Source: Candidatus Peregrinibacteria bacterium RIFOXYA2_FULL_41_18
GTDB taxonomy: Bacteria > Patescibacteriota > Gracilibacteria > UBA1369 > UBA12470
Assembly: GCA_001788795.1 (NCBI GenBank)
Contig: MFXH01000001.1
Location: 44,525-108,524 of the forward strand
Length of the DNA: 64,000 nucleotides
Direction: 5' to 3'
Part shown: positions 11,442 through 19,961 of the stretch, one piece after another
Numbering within the stretch: the first letter of the stretch is position 1
Layout of the letters: each line of letters begins with the position of its first letter
Notes under the pieces: generated by a model
What the model was told of the DNA's origin: nothing
What the model saw: the letters and a program-made list of their open reading frames with translations, nothing else
Database searches by the model: none
Translations under genes and position numbers: made by a program

Positions 11442-12695
11442 ATGCTCGAGATACTTATATTATTTTTCATAAAGACAGCATCAGCCAACTCTCTACCGCT
11501 TGAAATAGCAGAGGTATATCCAAACCCAGAAGGTTCGGACTCAAATTGCGAATACGTAATACTGAAAAATACAGGCAACGAAGAACTCGACCTGAATGAA
11601 TTTTATCTTGATGACCGCGATGGAGAAAGCAGCCCTTTCAAACTTACCGACTATTCTATCCCAGCATTTGGCGAACTGACACTGAAATCTGAAGAAACAG
11701 GAATATCCATCAATAATACAAGCGACGAAGTAAGAATTCTGGACTCAAGCATGCAACCGCTAATAAGCATCGATATACAAACATCTACAGAGAATAGTAA
11801 ATATCCTAGCGACCAAAACGAAACTCCGCCAACAATATCGGAATTCCTGCCAAATCCGGAAGGTTCGGACGAAGGAGCGGAGTTTATAACGATCTGCAAC
11901 TTAGGAGTCGTATCAATAAACTTGGGAAATTATTCAATAGACGACTCGCAAGAAGGAAGCGACCCGTTTCAAATGGAAGGATCTATTTACCCTACCGAAT
12001 GCAAAACGATAACAGACTCTGAATCCGGAATCACATTGAACAATTCCGAAGATTCAGTACGCATTCTAGACAAAGAAGGAAGTGTTATTTTTGAAACGAC
12101 TTATGCAAACCCAGAAGAAGACGAAATCATATACGAATTGGTAAAAGACAATGACAACGCAATTCCACCAAAATCCATAATCATAACCGAGATATTCGCA
12201 AACCCCGAGACCGGAGAACAAGAATGGATAGAGATCAAAAACACCAGCCAATCATCAATATCTTTAAACGGACTTTTCCTCGACGACTCAGAAGAAGGAA
12301 GCAAACCATACAATCTCTCAGGTATAACTCTCAAACCGCTTGAATATAGAGCCGTCGACAAATCGGAATCGAGAATAAATTTCAACAACGACTCAGATTC
12401 GGCAAGAATAATAACAGCCGATAATGAAGAAATAGAAACAATTGAATATGACCAAACAGAGAAAGGACTTTCATATCAACTCATCGAAGAGTACGGAACA
12501 TGGGAATTCGCTGAACCGACAAAAAACGGAGCAAACAAAATCACGCAAAAAAACGACTCAAAAGATCAGGAACAAACAACAATAAAAATTGAATCAGAAG
12601 AAAATTCTATTTACAAAAAACTTCTTCCATATATAGCTACCGCAATAATAATCGCAATTCTAAGCATATATGAATACAAAAAAAGAGGCGCTTAA
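11442..12695 (+). CDS. Surface-anchored protein with three lamin-tail-like (LTD) domains
   Basis: 417 residues. A short hydrophobic N-terminus (MLEILILFFIKTASA) reads as a signal peptide. Three repeats of ~100 residues follow, each opening with an E(V/F/I)xxNPE motif (EVYPNPEGSD, EFLPNPEGSD, EIFANPETGE) and carrying a YVILKNTGN / FITICNLG / WIEIKNTSQ strand and LDDxxEGSxPF. This is the pattern of bacterial lamin-tail domains, beta-sandwiches found in secreted proteins. A C-terminal membrane helix (~res 391-410) and a basic tail (YKKRGA) anchor it, so the repeats face outward. The last codons form one arm of a minus-strand terminator. Confidence 0.75.
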   Translation: MLEILILFFIKTASANSLPLEIAEVYPNPEGSDSNCEYVILKNTGNEELDLNEFYLDDRDGESSPFKLTDYSIPAFGELTLKSEETGISINNTSDEVRILDSSMQPLISIDIQTSTENSKYPSDQNETPPTISEFLPNPEGSDEGAEFITICNLGVVSINLGNYSIDDSQEGSDPFQMEGSIYPTECKTITDSESGITLNNSEDSVRILDKEGSVIFETTYANPEEDEIIYELVKDNDNAIPPKSIIITEIFANPETGEQEWIEIKNTSQSSISLNGLFLDDSEEGSKPYNLSGITLKPLEYRAVDKSESRINFNNDSDSARIITADNEEIETIEYDQTEKGLSYQLIEEYGTWEFAEPTKNGANKITQKNDSKDQEQTTIKIESEENSIYKKLLPYIATAIIIAILSIYEYKKRGA

Positions 12696-12719
12696 GGAAA
12701 TGACTTCCACAAGCGCCTC
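12678..12719 (-). terminator. Intrinsic terminator of a short minus-strand transcript
   Basis: Perfect 9-bp stem GAGGCGCTT/AAGCGCCTC (12685-12693 with 12711-12719) with an inner GGAA/TTCC pair. On the minus strand it is followed by seven T (12678-12684). On the plus strand no T-run follows, so it works for minus-strand transcription only. It lies partly inside the last codons of the LTD gene. Confidence 0.8.
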
Positions 12720-12733
12720 ACAAGGTCGCAACA

Positions 12734-12766
12734 TTACTTGCAACCGCCGCCACATCCTCCACCCAT
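12734..12766 (-). CDS. Ten-codon Gly/Cys ORF (MGGGCGGGCK) in a ~118-nt transcription unit
   Basis: ATG then GGGCGGGCK and TAA. It has a sigma70-type promoter upstream (TTGCAT-17-TATTAT) and a strong terminator 15 bp downstream, so a short transcript (~12795 to ~12678) is well supported. Whether the peptide is made is not. The two GGGC blocks could bind metal or be a modification substrate; equally the unit may be a non-coding RNA with a chance ORF. No family recognised. Confidence 0.4.
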   Translation of the reverse strand: MGGGCGGGCK

Positions 12767-12801
12767 AGTGTAAAAAATTAAAAATTATAAGTTCACTATC
12801 G

Positions 12802-12830
12802 ATAATAGTTCCTATTAAAGAAATATGCAA
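12802..12830 (-). promoter_or_regulatory. Promoter of the short minus-strand unit
   Basis: -35 TTGCAT (12825-12830), 17 bp, -10 TATTAT (12802-12807). It lies back to back with the speA promoter 24 bp away. Confidence 0.65.
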
Positions 12831-12853
12831 GCTTTTAAAAAACGAAATTCTTC

Positions 12854-12882
12854 TTGCACTATAAAAACAAACCTGCTATATG
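12854..12882 (+). promoter_or_regulatory. Promoter of speA-speB
   Basis: -35 TTGCAC (12854-12859), 17 bp, -10 TATATG (12877-12882). The ATG at 12880 falls inside this -10 box and opens a frame that stops after ten codons, so it cannot be the speA start if this promoter is used. Confidence 0.5.
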
Positions 12883-13094
12883 GAGAAACTGTTTATAAAT
12901 AATCAGTTCTAGAAACGAAAAAGTCACACGCAAAAAAAGCAAAAAACTTTAAAAAATTCTGGAAGCTTGGACGCAAAGAATTCAACACCCAGTATTTTGA
13001 CTTAACCGGCGACGGTGAACTTGTAATTAACGAGGGCAACTATCAATACAATGTTCGCGAACTTGCAGAAAAATACGGCACTCCCCTGAAAATC

Positions 13095-14303
13095 ATGATG
13101 CCGTATGTTATTGAACAAAGAGTCGAAGACCTCATGGACACATTCGACGACGCAATTCGCGAATTCAAATACAAGGGCCAGTTTTACTACCACTATCCGA
13201 TGAAAGTGAATCAGAGCCGCGAATTCGTTTTGCCGATCATAAGCGAAGGCGGCAATCTTGAAATAACTTCCGCAAACGAACTTTGGGTAGTAAAAAGATT
13301 GTGGCAGCAACACAGATTTAATTCACACATAAAAGTTGTCTGCAACGGACCAAAAACGCAACAATATCTGGAGCTTATTGCCGAACTCAAGAGTAATGGC
13401 TTGGATATTGTTCCAATAATAGAAGACTTGTCGGAAATGGAATTGCTCAAAAAATTCCGAGGACAAGTTGGCGTAAGAGTAGATATAGGCGTAAAAGTCG
13501 ATTCATATTGGGATAAAAAAATAGAAAGATTCGGATTATCGATAGATGAAGTTTTTGCAGTTGAAAAAATCAGAAACCTAACAATGCTTCACTACCATAC
13601 GGGCTCGGAAATCAAAAAGGAAAGTGACGTAGTGAAACCACTTAAAAAAGCCATGGATATATACGCACGGCTCAAGAAAATAAATCCGTCTCTCGACACG
13701 ATCGATATGGGCGGCGGATTCCCAAGCAATTATTATGGAAAACCTTTATATCCGGTAAAAGGACTTGTTTATAGAATTGTTAAATTCCTCGAGCAATACT
13801 GCCGAGAAAACGAACTTCAACCTCCAAATATAATATGCGAATGGGGTAGCCATGTGGCTGGACCGGCTCAAATAACGGTTTTCTCTGTAGTTTCGGAAAA
13901 AACAATACCGAAAGCTATGGCAAAACAATGGTACGTAATAGACGGGAGCTTCATGACACAGCTTTTGGATACATGGTCGATACACAAACAATGGCACGTC
14001 GTACCGGTAAATAACGCGAGAAATAAAAAACTTACAAGAACATGGCTGGCCGGACTCTCATGCGACTCGGACGACAAATATACCGCAGGAGGCAATTATA
14101 TTCTTCTACCGCGCCTTGAAGATCTCGAAAACGGAGCTCATCAGTATATAGCCTTCTTAGACACTGGAAATTACCAAGATGGATTCACAAACCATCACTG
14201 TCTGAATGCTGCACCGGCAAAAGTATTGGTACAAAACGGTGACGTAACCGTGGTCAGAAAAAGAGAAACTCCGGATGACGTGGGAAAACTGTTCGGATGG
14301 TAA
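13095..14303 (+). CDS. speA: Arginine decarboxylase (SpeA-like, PLP fold III); true start upstream
   Basis: It converts arginine to agmatine with PLP. Recognisable SpeA features: YHYPMKVNQ with the PLP lysine, SANELWVVK, HYHTGSEIK, DMGGGFPSNY, CEWGSHVAGPAQ, and the catalytic-cysteine region LSCDSDDKY. From the first ATG there are 402 residues. The frame is open back to 12903 and encodes clear family sequence (YFDLTGDGELVINEG, then NVRELAEKYGTP), yet contains no ATG, GTG or TTG, so the real start is non-canonical or the frame is damaged. At ~465 residues it lacks the helical insert of ~630-residue E. coli SpeA. Agmatinase follows 48 bp downstream. Confidence 0.88.
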   Translation: MMPYVIEQRVEDLMDTFDDAIREFKYKGQFYYHYPMKVNQSREFVLPIISEGGNLEITSANELWVVKRLWQQHRFNSHIKVVCNGPKTQQYLELIAELKSNGLDIVPIIEDLSEMELLKKFRGQVGVRVDIGVKVDSYWDKKIERFGLSIDEVFAVEKIRNLTMLHYHTGSEIKKESDVVKPLKKAMDIYARLKKINPSLDTIDMGGGFPSNYYGKPLYPVKGLVYRIVKFLEQYCRENELQPPNIICEWGSHVAGPAQITVFSVVSEKTIPKAMAKQWYVIDGSFMTQLLDTWSIHKQWHVVPVNNARNKKLTRTWLAGLSCDSDDKYTAGGNYILLPRLEDLENGAHQYIAFLDTGNYQDGFTNHHCLNAAPAKVLVQNGDVTVVRKRETPDDVGKLFGW

Positions 14304-14335
14304 GGCCGGTAGCGAATGCAATCTCCTTATCCCAT
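14303..14335 (+). repeat. Partial REP-like element between speA and speB
   Basis: The text GCGAATGCAATCTCCTTATCCC matches, with changes, the second half of the elements at 17711 and 19872 (GCGWATGCGATCTCC). It lacks the GATCGC arm, so it is a degenerate copy. Confidence 0.45.
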
Positions 14336-14351
14336 AAACCTATAATTCCAC

Positions 14352-15182
14352 ATGCACTTCGGCGACATACCAAAACCATATAGTGATTATGAAAAAGCTA
14401 AATTCGTAATAATCCCTGTTCCATACGACAGAACAAGTACTTGGGGCAAAGGCGCAGACAAAGGTCCGGATGCAATACTTAATGCATCGGCAAACATGGA
14501 GCTTTTCGATATAGAAAGCGATTCGGAGCCATATAGAAAAGGGATTTTCACAGACAAGCCGGTAACAGAAAACGGATCTCCTGAAAAAATGGTAAAGGCT
14601 GTTGAAAAGATAACCGCGAAACATATTGAAAAAGGGAAAATTACAGTAGTACTCGGTGGAGAACATTCCGTGAGCATAGGAGCAATACAAGCACACGCAA
14701 ACACAGGAAAAGTATCGGTATTACAGCTTGATGCACATAGCGACATGAGAGATGAATATCTCGGATCAAAAAATAATCACGCCTGCATAATGGCTCGCGC
14801 AAAAGAAGTTTGCCCTGTAGTACAGGTCGGAATAAGAAGCATGGATACTTCTGAAAAAAAGAATATCAACAAAAAAAGAGTTTTCTTCGCTCACAAAATA
14901 CATGACAGAACCGACTGGATTAAAAAAGCCGTATCGCTACTTACAAATAAAGTATATCTAACAATTGACTTAGACGTTTTCGACCCATCAATTCTGCCAT
15001 CAACAGGCACACCTGAACCGGGAGGGATGGGCTGGTATGAAGTTTTGGAATTGATAAAAGCCGTAGCACAAAAAAAGAAAATCGTCGGCTTCGACATAGT
15101 CGAACTTGCACCAAATCCAAACAATAAAGCCTCTGATTTCTTAGCGGCAAAATTGGCATATTACATTATGAGCTTGGTGTAA
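14352..15182 (+). CDS. speB: Agmatinase (ureohydrolase family)
   Basis: 276 residues, arginase/agmatinase fold. It hydrolyses agmatine to putrescine and urea with a two-manganese centre. The metal-binding motifs are present in order: GGEHSVSIG (His), QLDAHSDMRDEY (Asp-x-His-x-Asp) and LTIDLDVFDPS (Asp-x-Asp), with the conserved STGTPEPGG loop. Position directly after arginine decarboxylase makes agmatine the likely substrate. No spermidine synthase is nearby. The start has no Shine-Dalgarno sequence. Confidence 0.9.
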   Translation: MHFGDIPKPYSDYEKAKFVIIPVPYDRTSTWGKGADKGPDAILNASANMELFDIESDSEPYRKGIFTDKPVTENGSPEKMVKAVEKITAKHIEKGKITVVLGGEHSVSIGAIQAHANTGKVSVLQLDAHSDMRDEYLGSKNNHACIMARAKEVCPVVQVGIRSMDTSEKKNINKKRVFFAHKIHDRTDWIKKAVSLLTNKVYLTIDLDVFDPSILPSTGTPEPGGMGWYEVLELIKAVAQKKKIVGFDIVELAPNPNNKASDFLAAKLAYYIMSLV

Positions 15183-15208
15183 TCAGTAAGGAACAAGACA
15201 CAGACAGC

Positions 15209-15234
15209 AGAGGGGAATTCCACTCTCTTTTTTT
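15209..15234 (+). terminator. Candidate terminator of speA-speB
   Basis: AGAG pairs with CTCT around a GGAATTCC core with one mismatch, followed by seven T (15228-15234). The stem is short, so confidence is moderate. Confidence 0.5.
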
Positions 15235-15242
15235 CACATTTT

Positions 15243-15273
15243 TGTGTTCTGTTTTCTGCTCTATGCGTTCTCT
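15243..15273. repeat. Degenerate heptamer tract (TGTGTTC type)
   Basis: TGTGTTC, TGTTTTC, TGCTCTA, TGCGTTC in exact register. A reverse-strand version (GAACAAG, ACACAGA, CAGCAGA) lies at 15191-15211 on the other side of the speB terminator. Confidence 0.75.
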
Positions 15274-15317
15274 CAAAACATTCCTCGCGCCTGTAAATTC
15301 GCTTTGAAAAAATGATA

Positions 15318-15346
15318 TTGCAACCACCTACAAGCTTCAATATATT
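15318..15346 (+). promoter_or_regulatory. nrdJ promoter
   Basis: -35 TTGCAA (15318-15323), 17 bp, -10 TATATT (15341-15346). It lies inside the 333-bp gene-free stretch 15183-15515; the ~130 bp between the second NrdR box and the nrdJ ATG show no riboswitch I can recognise, in particular no B12 box. Confidence 0.65.
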
Positions 15347-15382
15347 GTGGGTCGGAACAGAAACACACACAACTTATTGTGG
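15335..15382 (+). promoter_or_regulatory. Tandem NrdR boxes controlling nrdJ
   Basis: Two 16-mers match the NrdR consensus ACACWATATATWGTGT: 15335-15350 (12 of 16) and 15367-15382 (13 of 16). They are 32 bp start to start, the helical spacing known for paired NrdR boxes. Box 1 covers the -10 hexamer and box 2 lies just after the expected start of transcription, so binding would repress nrdJ. nrdR is not in the window. Confidence 0.75.
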
Positions 15383-15515
15383 CCAAGACCAAATAATTAT
15401 GTTCTAGGATAACTCGCAAGAGTTCTAGTTTCTCAATGTGAAAATCCAATCCAAAACGACCTCTTTTTTTCACGTTGCGACAGAAAAAACTAAAAACAAA
15501 TTTACAAATAAAACC

Positions 15516-17711
15516 ATGAAAAAAATCATCAAAAGGGACGGAACACTTGCAGACTTCAATCAAGACAAAATCGCGGAAGCGATTTGGAAAGCCGCCCAGT
15601 CGGTTGGAGGCAAAGACCGATCGATCGCAGAAAACATTTCAGTAGAGATCGAAAAGCTTTTAAACATACTTTTCAAAGGCAAGAACTATCCGACCGTCGA
15701 ACAAGTACAAGACTTGGTCGAGAATATGCTCATAGAACGTCAACACGCAAAAACCGCAAAAGCTTACATCTTATATAGACAGAAACAAACCGAATTTAGA
15801 GAAAAACAAAAAGCAATCATTGGTAAAACTACAAATTTGCCTTTAAGTCTTAATGCACTTCAGGTTCTTGAAAGAAGATATCTAATCCGAAACAAAGAAG
15901 GCCGAATCACCGAATCGCCGGAAGATATGTTTAGAAGGGTCGCTCATAATATTGCTCTTGCAGACAAAAACTATGGAGGCAGCGTCGAACAAGCCGAAGA
16001 GGAATTTTACAACTTGATGACGCAATTGGATTTCATGCCGAACTCCCCTACTCTAATGAATGCGGGAACTGACATTCAACAACTATCTGCATGCTTCGTC
16101 TTGCCGGTTGAAGACTCGATGGAAGAGATATTTGAATCTGTAAAAAACGCAGCTCTCATTCACAAAAGCGGTGGTGGCACAGGTTTCTCATTCTCACGCC
16201 TTCGCCCAAGAAACGATCTCGTTAAATCAACAACAGGAGTCTCCTCGGGTCCTCTATCCTTCATGCGCGTATTCGACATCGCAACAGACGTAATCAAGCA
16301 AGGCGGCAAACGCAGGGGCGCAAATATGGGCATCTTGCGAGTAGATCACCCGGATATCTTGGACTTCATCACAATTAAGTCGGACATGGTCAGTCTTACG
16401 AATTTCAACATATCTGTTGCAATAACAGATAAATTCATGGAAGCACTCGAGAGCAACTCAGAATACGATCTAATCAACCCTCGAGATGGCACACCTCTAA
16501 GAAAACTTGCAGCAAGACATGTGTTCGACCTCATAGTCGATATGGCATGGAAAAACGGAGATCCCGGAGTAATCTTCATAGATACGGTCAACAAAGCGGA
16601 CAAGATTCCTCACACAGGCCCTATAGAGAGCACAAACCCATGCGGCGAACAACCTTTGAAGGCTTATGAGTCTTGCAACCTTGGATCAATCAACCTAAAC
16701 AAAATCATCACAGCAGATAAGCAAGTTAACTGGGATAAATTCAGCGAAATCATCCACTCTTCAATGCATTTCTTGGACAACGTAATCGACATGAACAAGT
16801 TCCCGATTCAGAAGATTGCAGAAATCAGCAGAAACTCAAGAAAAGTCGGACTCGGATTGATGGGATTCGGAGATTTGCTTTATCAATTAAAAGTCCCTTA
16901 CAACTCGGACGAAGGCTTGGCATGGGCAAATCGCATCACCTCTTTCTTAAGGGATGAAGCGGAAAAAGCATCTGTAAAAATGGCTGAAACACGAGGCACA
17001 TTCCCAGCATGGAAAGGAAGTTTTTATGAGAAAAAAGGTCTCAAGATAAGAAACGCATGCCAAACGACAATCGCGCCAACAGGTACAATTGGCATGATCG
17101 CAGAAGCATCTGGAGGAATCGAGCCTAATTTCGCAATCTCTTACATCAAGAACGTAATGGACGGAACAGAACTCATTTACACAAATAAATATTTCGAAAA
17201 AGAGGCGCGAGAAAAAGGCTTCTTCTCGGAAGAACTGATGCGAGATATCGCAAGAGTCGGTTCAATCCAAAACATCGAAGGCATACCGGAAGAAACCAAG
17301 AGAGTATTCGTAACAGCACAGGACATCGCGCCTGAATGGCACATTAGAATCCAGTCTGAATTCCAGAAATTCATAGATTCAGCTGTATCAAAAACAATCA
17401 ACTTCCCTCATCACGCAACAACAAGGGACATCGAAGGATCTTACGTAATGGCTTATAAAGCAGGTTGCAAAGGAATAACAGTCTACAGAGACGGAAGCCG
17501 TGACAATCAAGTCCTTAATATAGGCGAAGTAAAAGGCAAAAAAGAGACAGAGAGAGAACACCAAGCAATCAAAGCCCAAGCCAACGCTCACAAGTCAAAA
17601 TCACAAATAAAACAGGAGGGAAAATGTCCAGAATGTGAAGGAAAACTGGTTATCAGCGAAGGCTGCATGCACTGCCCTAGCTGTAATTATTCGGCCTGCT
17701 CAATGGCCTAA
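15516..17711 (+). CDS. nrdJ: Adenosylcobalamin-dependent (class II) ribonucleoside reductase
   Basis: 731 residues from the chosen ATG. It reduces ribonucleotides to deoxyribonucleotides by a B12-generated thiyl radical, oxygen-independently. The N-terminus is an ATP-cone (KKIIKRDGTLADFNQDKI) for allosteric control. The catalytic core shows SACFVLPVEDSMEE, KSGGGTGFSFSRLRP, NPCGEQPLKAYESCNLGS and PTGTIGMIAEASGGIEP. A C-terminal four-Cys cluster (CPECEGK...CMHCPSC) with a final Cys pair feeds electrons. A GTG 78 bp upstream gives a non-conserved extension, so the ATG before the ATP-cone is preferred. The adenosyltransferase at 19962 supplies its cofactor. Confidence 0.95.
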   Translation: MKKIIKRDGTLADFNQDKIAEAIWKAAQSVGGKDRSIAENISVEIEKLLNILFKGKNYPTVEQVQDLVENMLIERQHAKTAKAYILYRQKQTEFREKQKAIIGKTTNLPLSLNALQVLERRYLIRNKEGRITESPEDMFRRVAHNIALADKNYGGSVEQAEEEFYNLMTQLDFMPNSPTLMNAGTDIQQLSACFVLPVEDSMEEIFESVKNAALIHKSGGGTGFSFSRLRPRNDLVKSTTGVSSGPLSFMRVFDIATDVIKQGGKRRGANMGILRVDHPDILDFITIKSDMVSLTNFNISVAITDKFMEALESNSEYDLINPRDGTPLRKLAARHVFDLIVDMAWKNGDPGVIFIDTVNKADKIPHTGPIESTNPCGEQPLKAYESCNLGSINLNKIITADKQVNWDKFSEIIHSSMHFLDNVIDMNKFPIQKIAEISRNSRKVGLGLMGFGDLLYQLKVPYNSDEGLAWANRITSFLRDEAEKASVKMAETRGTFPAWKGSFYEKKGLKIRNACQTTIAPTGTIGMIAEASGGIEPNFAISYIKNVMDGTELIYTNKYFEKEAREKGFFSEELMRDIARVGSIQNIEGIPEETKRVFVTAQDIAPEWHIRIQSEFQKFIDSAVSKTINFPHHATTRDIEGSYVMAYKAGCKGITVYRDGSRDNQVLNIGEVKGKKETEREHQAIKAQANAHKSKSQIKQEGKCPECEGKLVISEGCMHCPSCNYSACSMA

Positions 17712-17772
17712 GCGCAAGGACGCGAAGCATTACTTGCGCCATAATATCAGCCCGATCGCGTATGCGATCTCC
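17711..17772 (+). repeat. REP-like double-hairpin element 1
   Basis: Hairpin GCGCAAG/CTTGCGC (17712-17718 with 17733-17739), then ATAATATCA, then hairpin GATCGC-gtat-GCGATC (17754-17769) and CTCC. It starts at the nrdJ stop. A homologous element follows the next gene at 19872. Confidence 0.7.
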
Positions 17773-17810
17773 TTATCCCCTCTCGAATCCAAGAACTTTC
17801 AATACGAAAC

Positions 17811-17839
17811 TTGACTTTATACCGCAAATAGGTTATAAA
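17811..17839 (+). promoter_or_regulatory. Promoter of the 666-residue gene
   Basis: -35 TTGACT (17811-17816), 17 bp, -10 TATAAA (17834-17839), 32 bp before the ATG at 17871. Confidence 0.7.
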
Positions 17840-17870
17840 TTAACACCCTAAATTTAATCCTTATTTAATC

Positions 17871-19871
17871 ATGGGATTGGAAGCACAGGAACAAGACTAT
17901 CAGGATAATGAGATATCGCGCACTGCAGACAAATCGCTAGCCGCAAGAGGATATGGCGAAATGATGCAACAAGCCGCGAACAATAATAATGCCTTCTCTG
18001 GAGAAAAAGGAGAGGTTATTAAGATTATTAGACAAATAGACACCCTTCAGTCTGCAAATAATAATGATCATTATGAAATAAATGAGCTAAAAGAACGTGC
18101 ATTAGACGGAAAAATGAGTTCAAAAGAATTGGAATCTCAAGTTAAAAAAACGATTTTAAGACAAGCTGAAAAAGCACTAAAAGAAACTGTTGATCCAGAT
18201 GAGGACAATGTACTTAATCATTCGAAAGGATGGCTCAAGTACATGGAAGGAAGAGATCTTAAAGATCTTGCCGGAGAAATGAAGCACATGAAAGAAAGCA
18301 ACAAGGAACAATTGAAGCATAAGAAAAAACTGGAAGACCTAAAAGAAAAATCTCCCAGAGCTTTTAAAGCATATTTAAAAGCATTAAAACAAGAGATGGG
18401 AAGAAGTTCCATGAGCAGAACCAAAAGCGAGATACTGGAAGACACTAAGAAAACATTTGATAAAGCAATCAAAGCACCTTCAGCGGTACAAGGAGAATTT
18501 TTCCCAAAAGCCGAAAAAGGAGAAATCGCAAAAGATTCATTCGAAAAAACTCTCGAAAAACTAGAACAAGAATATGAAGCAAAAATCGCTAAATACACAA
18601 AACTTGTAGATGAAAACGAGGGGATATTCGGCAAAAAACCTGCAAACGAATTCAGGAAATGGATTACTGAAAGAAAGTCTTTCGCAGAAATAGACGAAGC
18701 ACAATTCATATTGGAATCGAAATACATACCGGAGAGAAAAGAAGTACAAAAAGAGTTCGAAGATATGCCGGAAGCAATGACAAAAGAGCACAAAGAAAAA
18801 TGGGAAAACGATCTTGGATACAGTGAAAGGAAAATGCTTCTGCAATCACTGCACCAACTTGAAAAACAAAAGGACAACCCACTCGCTCAAGAGTATATGA
18901 AAACACTTACAGACTCTCCACGAGAAGTGGCTGGAAAAGAGTGGCCGAAGATGATGGAAAACTTCTTGAAACACGATGCCGCAGATCAGGAAACGCTCCT
19001 AAAAGCATACAAACTTACAGAAGGTAAAGAGCGCAAAGAAATAGCTGATAGATTTGAAGATCTCCCAAAAAACATACAAGAGTCAAACAAAGACTTCTTC
19101 AACATGGACAAGGAAGAAAAAACAATACTTCTTAGAGCTCTTGAAAAAGATAACAAAGGAGAAAACAGCGCGGATGCATGGGGAGATGTAATGGAAACAG
19201 ACCAAGGCAAAACAATCTTCGCAGACAAACTAAGAATACTTCTTGAAAACAATAAAACAGCCAAAGATATTCAAATGATGGATGTTTTGGCGGGAAAAAC
19301 ATTGAAAGACCAAATGATCAGCGGAGAAACCAAGTCGGAAAACAGGCAACTCCGAAGAGTAAAAGCAAAAGGAGGAGAAGATGCCGCAGAAAAAGTCGAA
19401 AAACTGCAAGACTTAACAGATGGAGAAGTCACAATCGATGCAAGAACGGCAAAAGAACGTCAATTCCACACCATGGACTTAACCAAACTCGGAAGAGGCG
19501 GAATGGAAACGAACGAAATGGACACGATAAGACGAGAATTAACAGACGAAGGATTAACGAACGACGAAAGGGATTACTACAGCCGCGCAAAATTCGTAAT
19601 GAAAGATGACGGACCGGAAATCAATCTTGCTCAAAACGTAGATCAAAGAAACAACATAACGAACCTTGTACAAGAACAATTGATAATGGCACTTATGATG
19701 GCGGTAGAAGCGATGAGTGGCAGAAAAGTAGCATCGGCAAACGACAACAGGGCTTTTGAAGAAATGGCAAAAGAAAGATCGAAAGAGATGCTGGGACAAT
19801 GGACCGAAATGACAAGACACAGATTCAAAGGATTAACTGGTTTGTCTGAACAAGCAAGAAAAGCGGCTTAA
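17871..19871 (+). CDS. Charged, helical hypothetical protein (666 residues)
   Basis: No family recognised. The product is very rich in Lys and Glu, has no signal peptide or membrane helix, and reads as mostly alpha-helical with coiled-coil stretches (~res 60-260). A degenerate repeat is visible at ~res 300-430: EFEDMPEAMTKEHKEKWENDL with SERKMLLQSLHQLE recurs as RFEDLPKNIQESNKDFF with EEKTILLRALEKD, and more weakly around ADQETLLKAYKLTEG. The C-terminal third (LTNDERDYYSRAKF, AMSGRKVASANDNRAF) looks globular. It has its own strong promoter and is flanked by two REP-like elements. Function unknown; abundance in the cytoplasm is plausible. Confidence 0.8.
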   Translation: MGLEAQEQDYQDNEISRTADKSLAARGYGEMMQQAANNNNAFSGEKGEVIKIIRQIDTLQSANNNDHYEINELKERALDGKMSSKELESQVKKTILRQAEKALKETVDPDEDNVLNHSKGWLKYMEGRDLKDLAGEMKHMKESNKEQLKHKKKLEDLKEKSPRAFKAYLKALKQEMGRSSMSRTKSEILEDTKKTFDKAIKAPSAVQGEFFPKAEKGEIAKDSFEKTLEKLEQEYEAKIAKYTKLVDENEGIFGKKPANEFRKWITERKSFAEIDEAQFILESKYIPERKEVQKEFEDMPEAMTKEHKEKWENDLGYSERKMLLQSLHQLEKQKDNPLAQEYMKTLTDSPREVAGKEWPKMMENFLKHDAADQETLLKAYKLTEGKERKEIADRFEDLPKNIQESNKDFFNMDKEEKTILLRALEKDNKGENSADAWGDVMETDQGKTIFADKLRILLENNKTAKDIQMMDVLAGKTLKDQMISGETKSENRQLRRVKAKGGEDAAEKVEKLQDLTDGEVTIDARTAKERQFHTMDLTKLGRGGMETNEMDTIRRELTDEGLTNDERDYYSRAKFVMKDDGPEINLAQNVDQRNNITNLVQEQLIMALMMAVEAMSGRKVASANDNRAFEEMAKERSKEMLGQWTEMTRHRFKGLTGLSEQARKAA

Positions 19872-19936
19872 TAGCGCTCAGAAAGCGAAGCGATTCTAAG
19901 CGCAATATTATCAAGCCGATCGCGAATGCGATCTCC
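19872..19936 (+). repeat. REP-like double-hairpin element 2
   Basis: Hairpin GCGCT/AGCGC (19874-19878 with 19899-19903) followed by AATATTATCAAGCC and GATCGC-gaat-GCGATC (19918-19933). The order, linker and hairpin sequences match the element at 17711. Confidence 0.7.
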
Positions 19937-19961
19937 ATATACAAAAACCTCAAAAACAAAA

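Noticed and set aside
12880..12912. ATG at 12880 as the speA start
   Set aside because: The frame stops after ten codons, is out of phase with speA and the ATG falls in the predicted -10 box.
15383..15515. Cobalamin riboswitch before nrdJ
   Set aside because: No B12-box or matching stem is visible; the NrdR boxes explain control.
19926..19961. Earlier ATG for the cobalamin adenosyltransferase
   Set aside because: It lies inside a REP-like element and precedes the P-loop start expected for the family.
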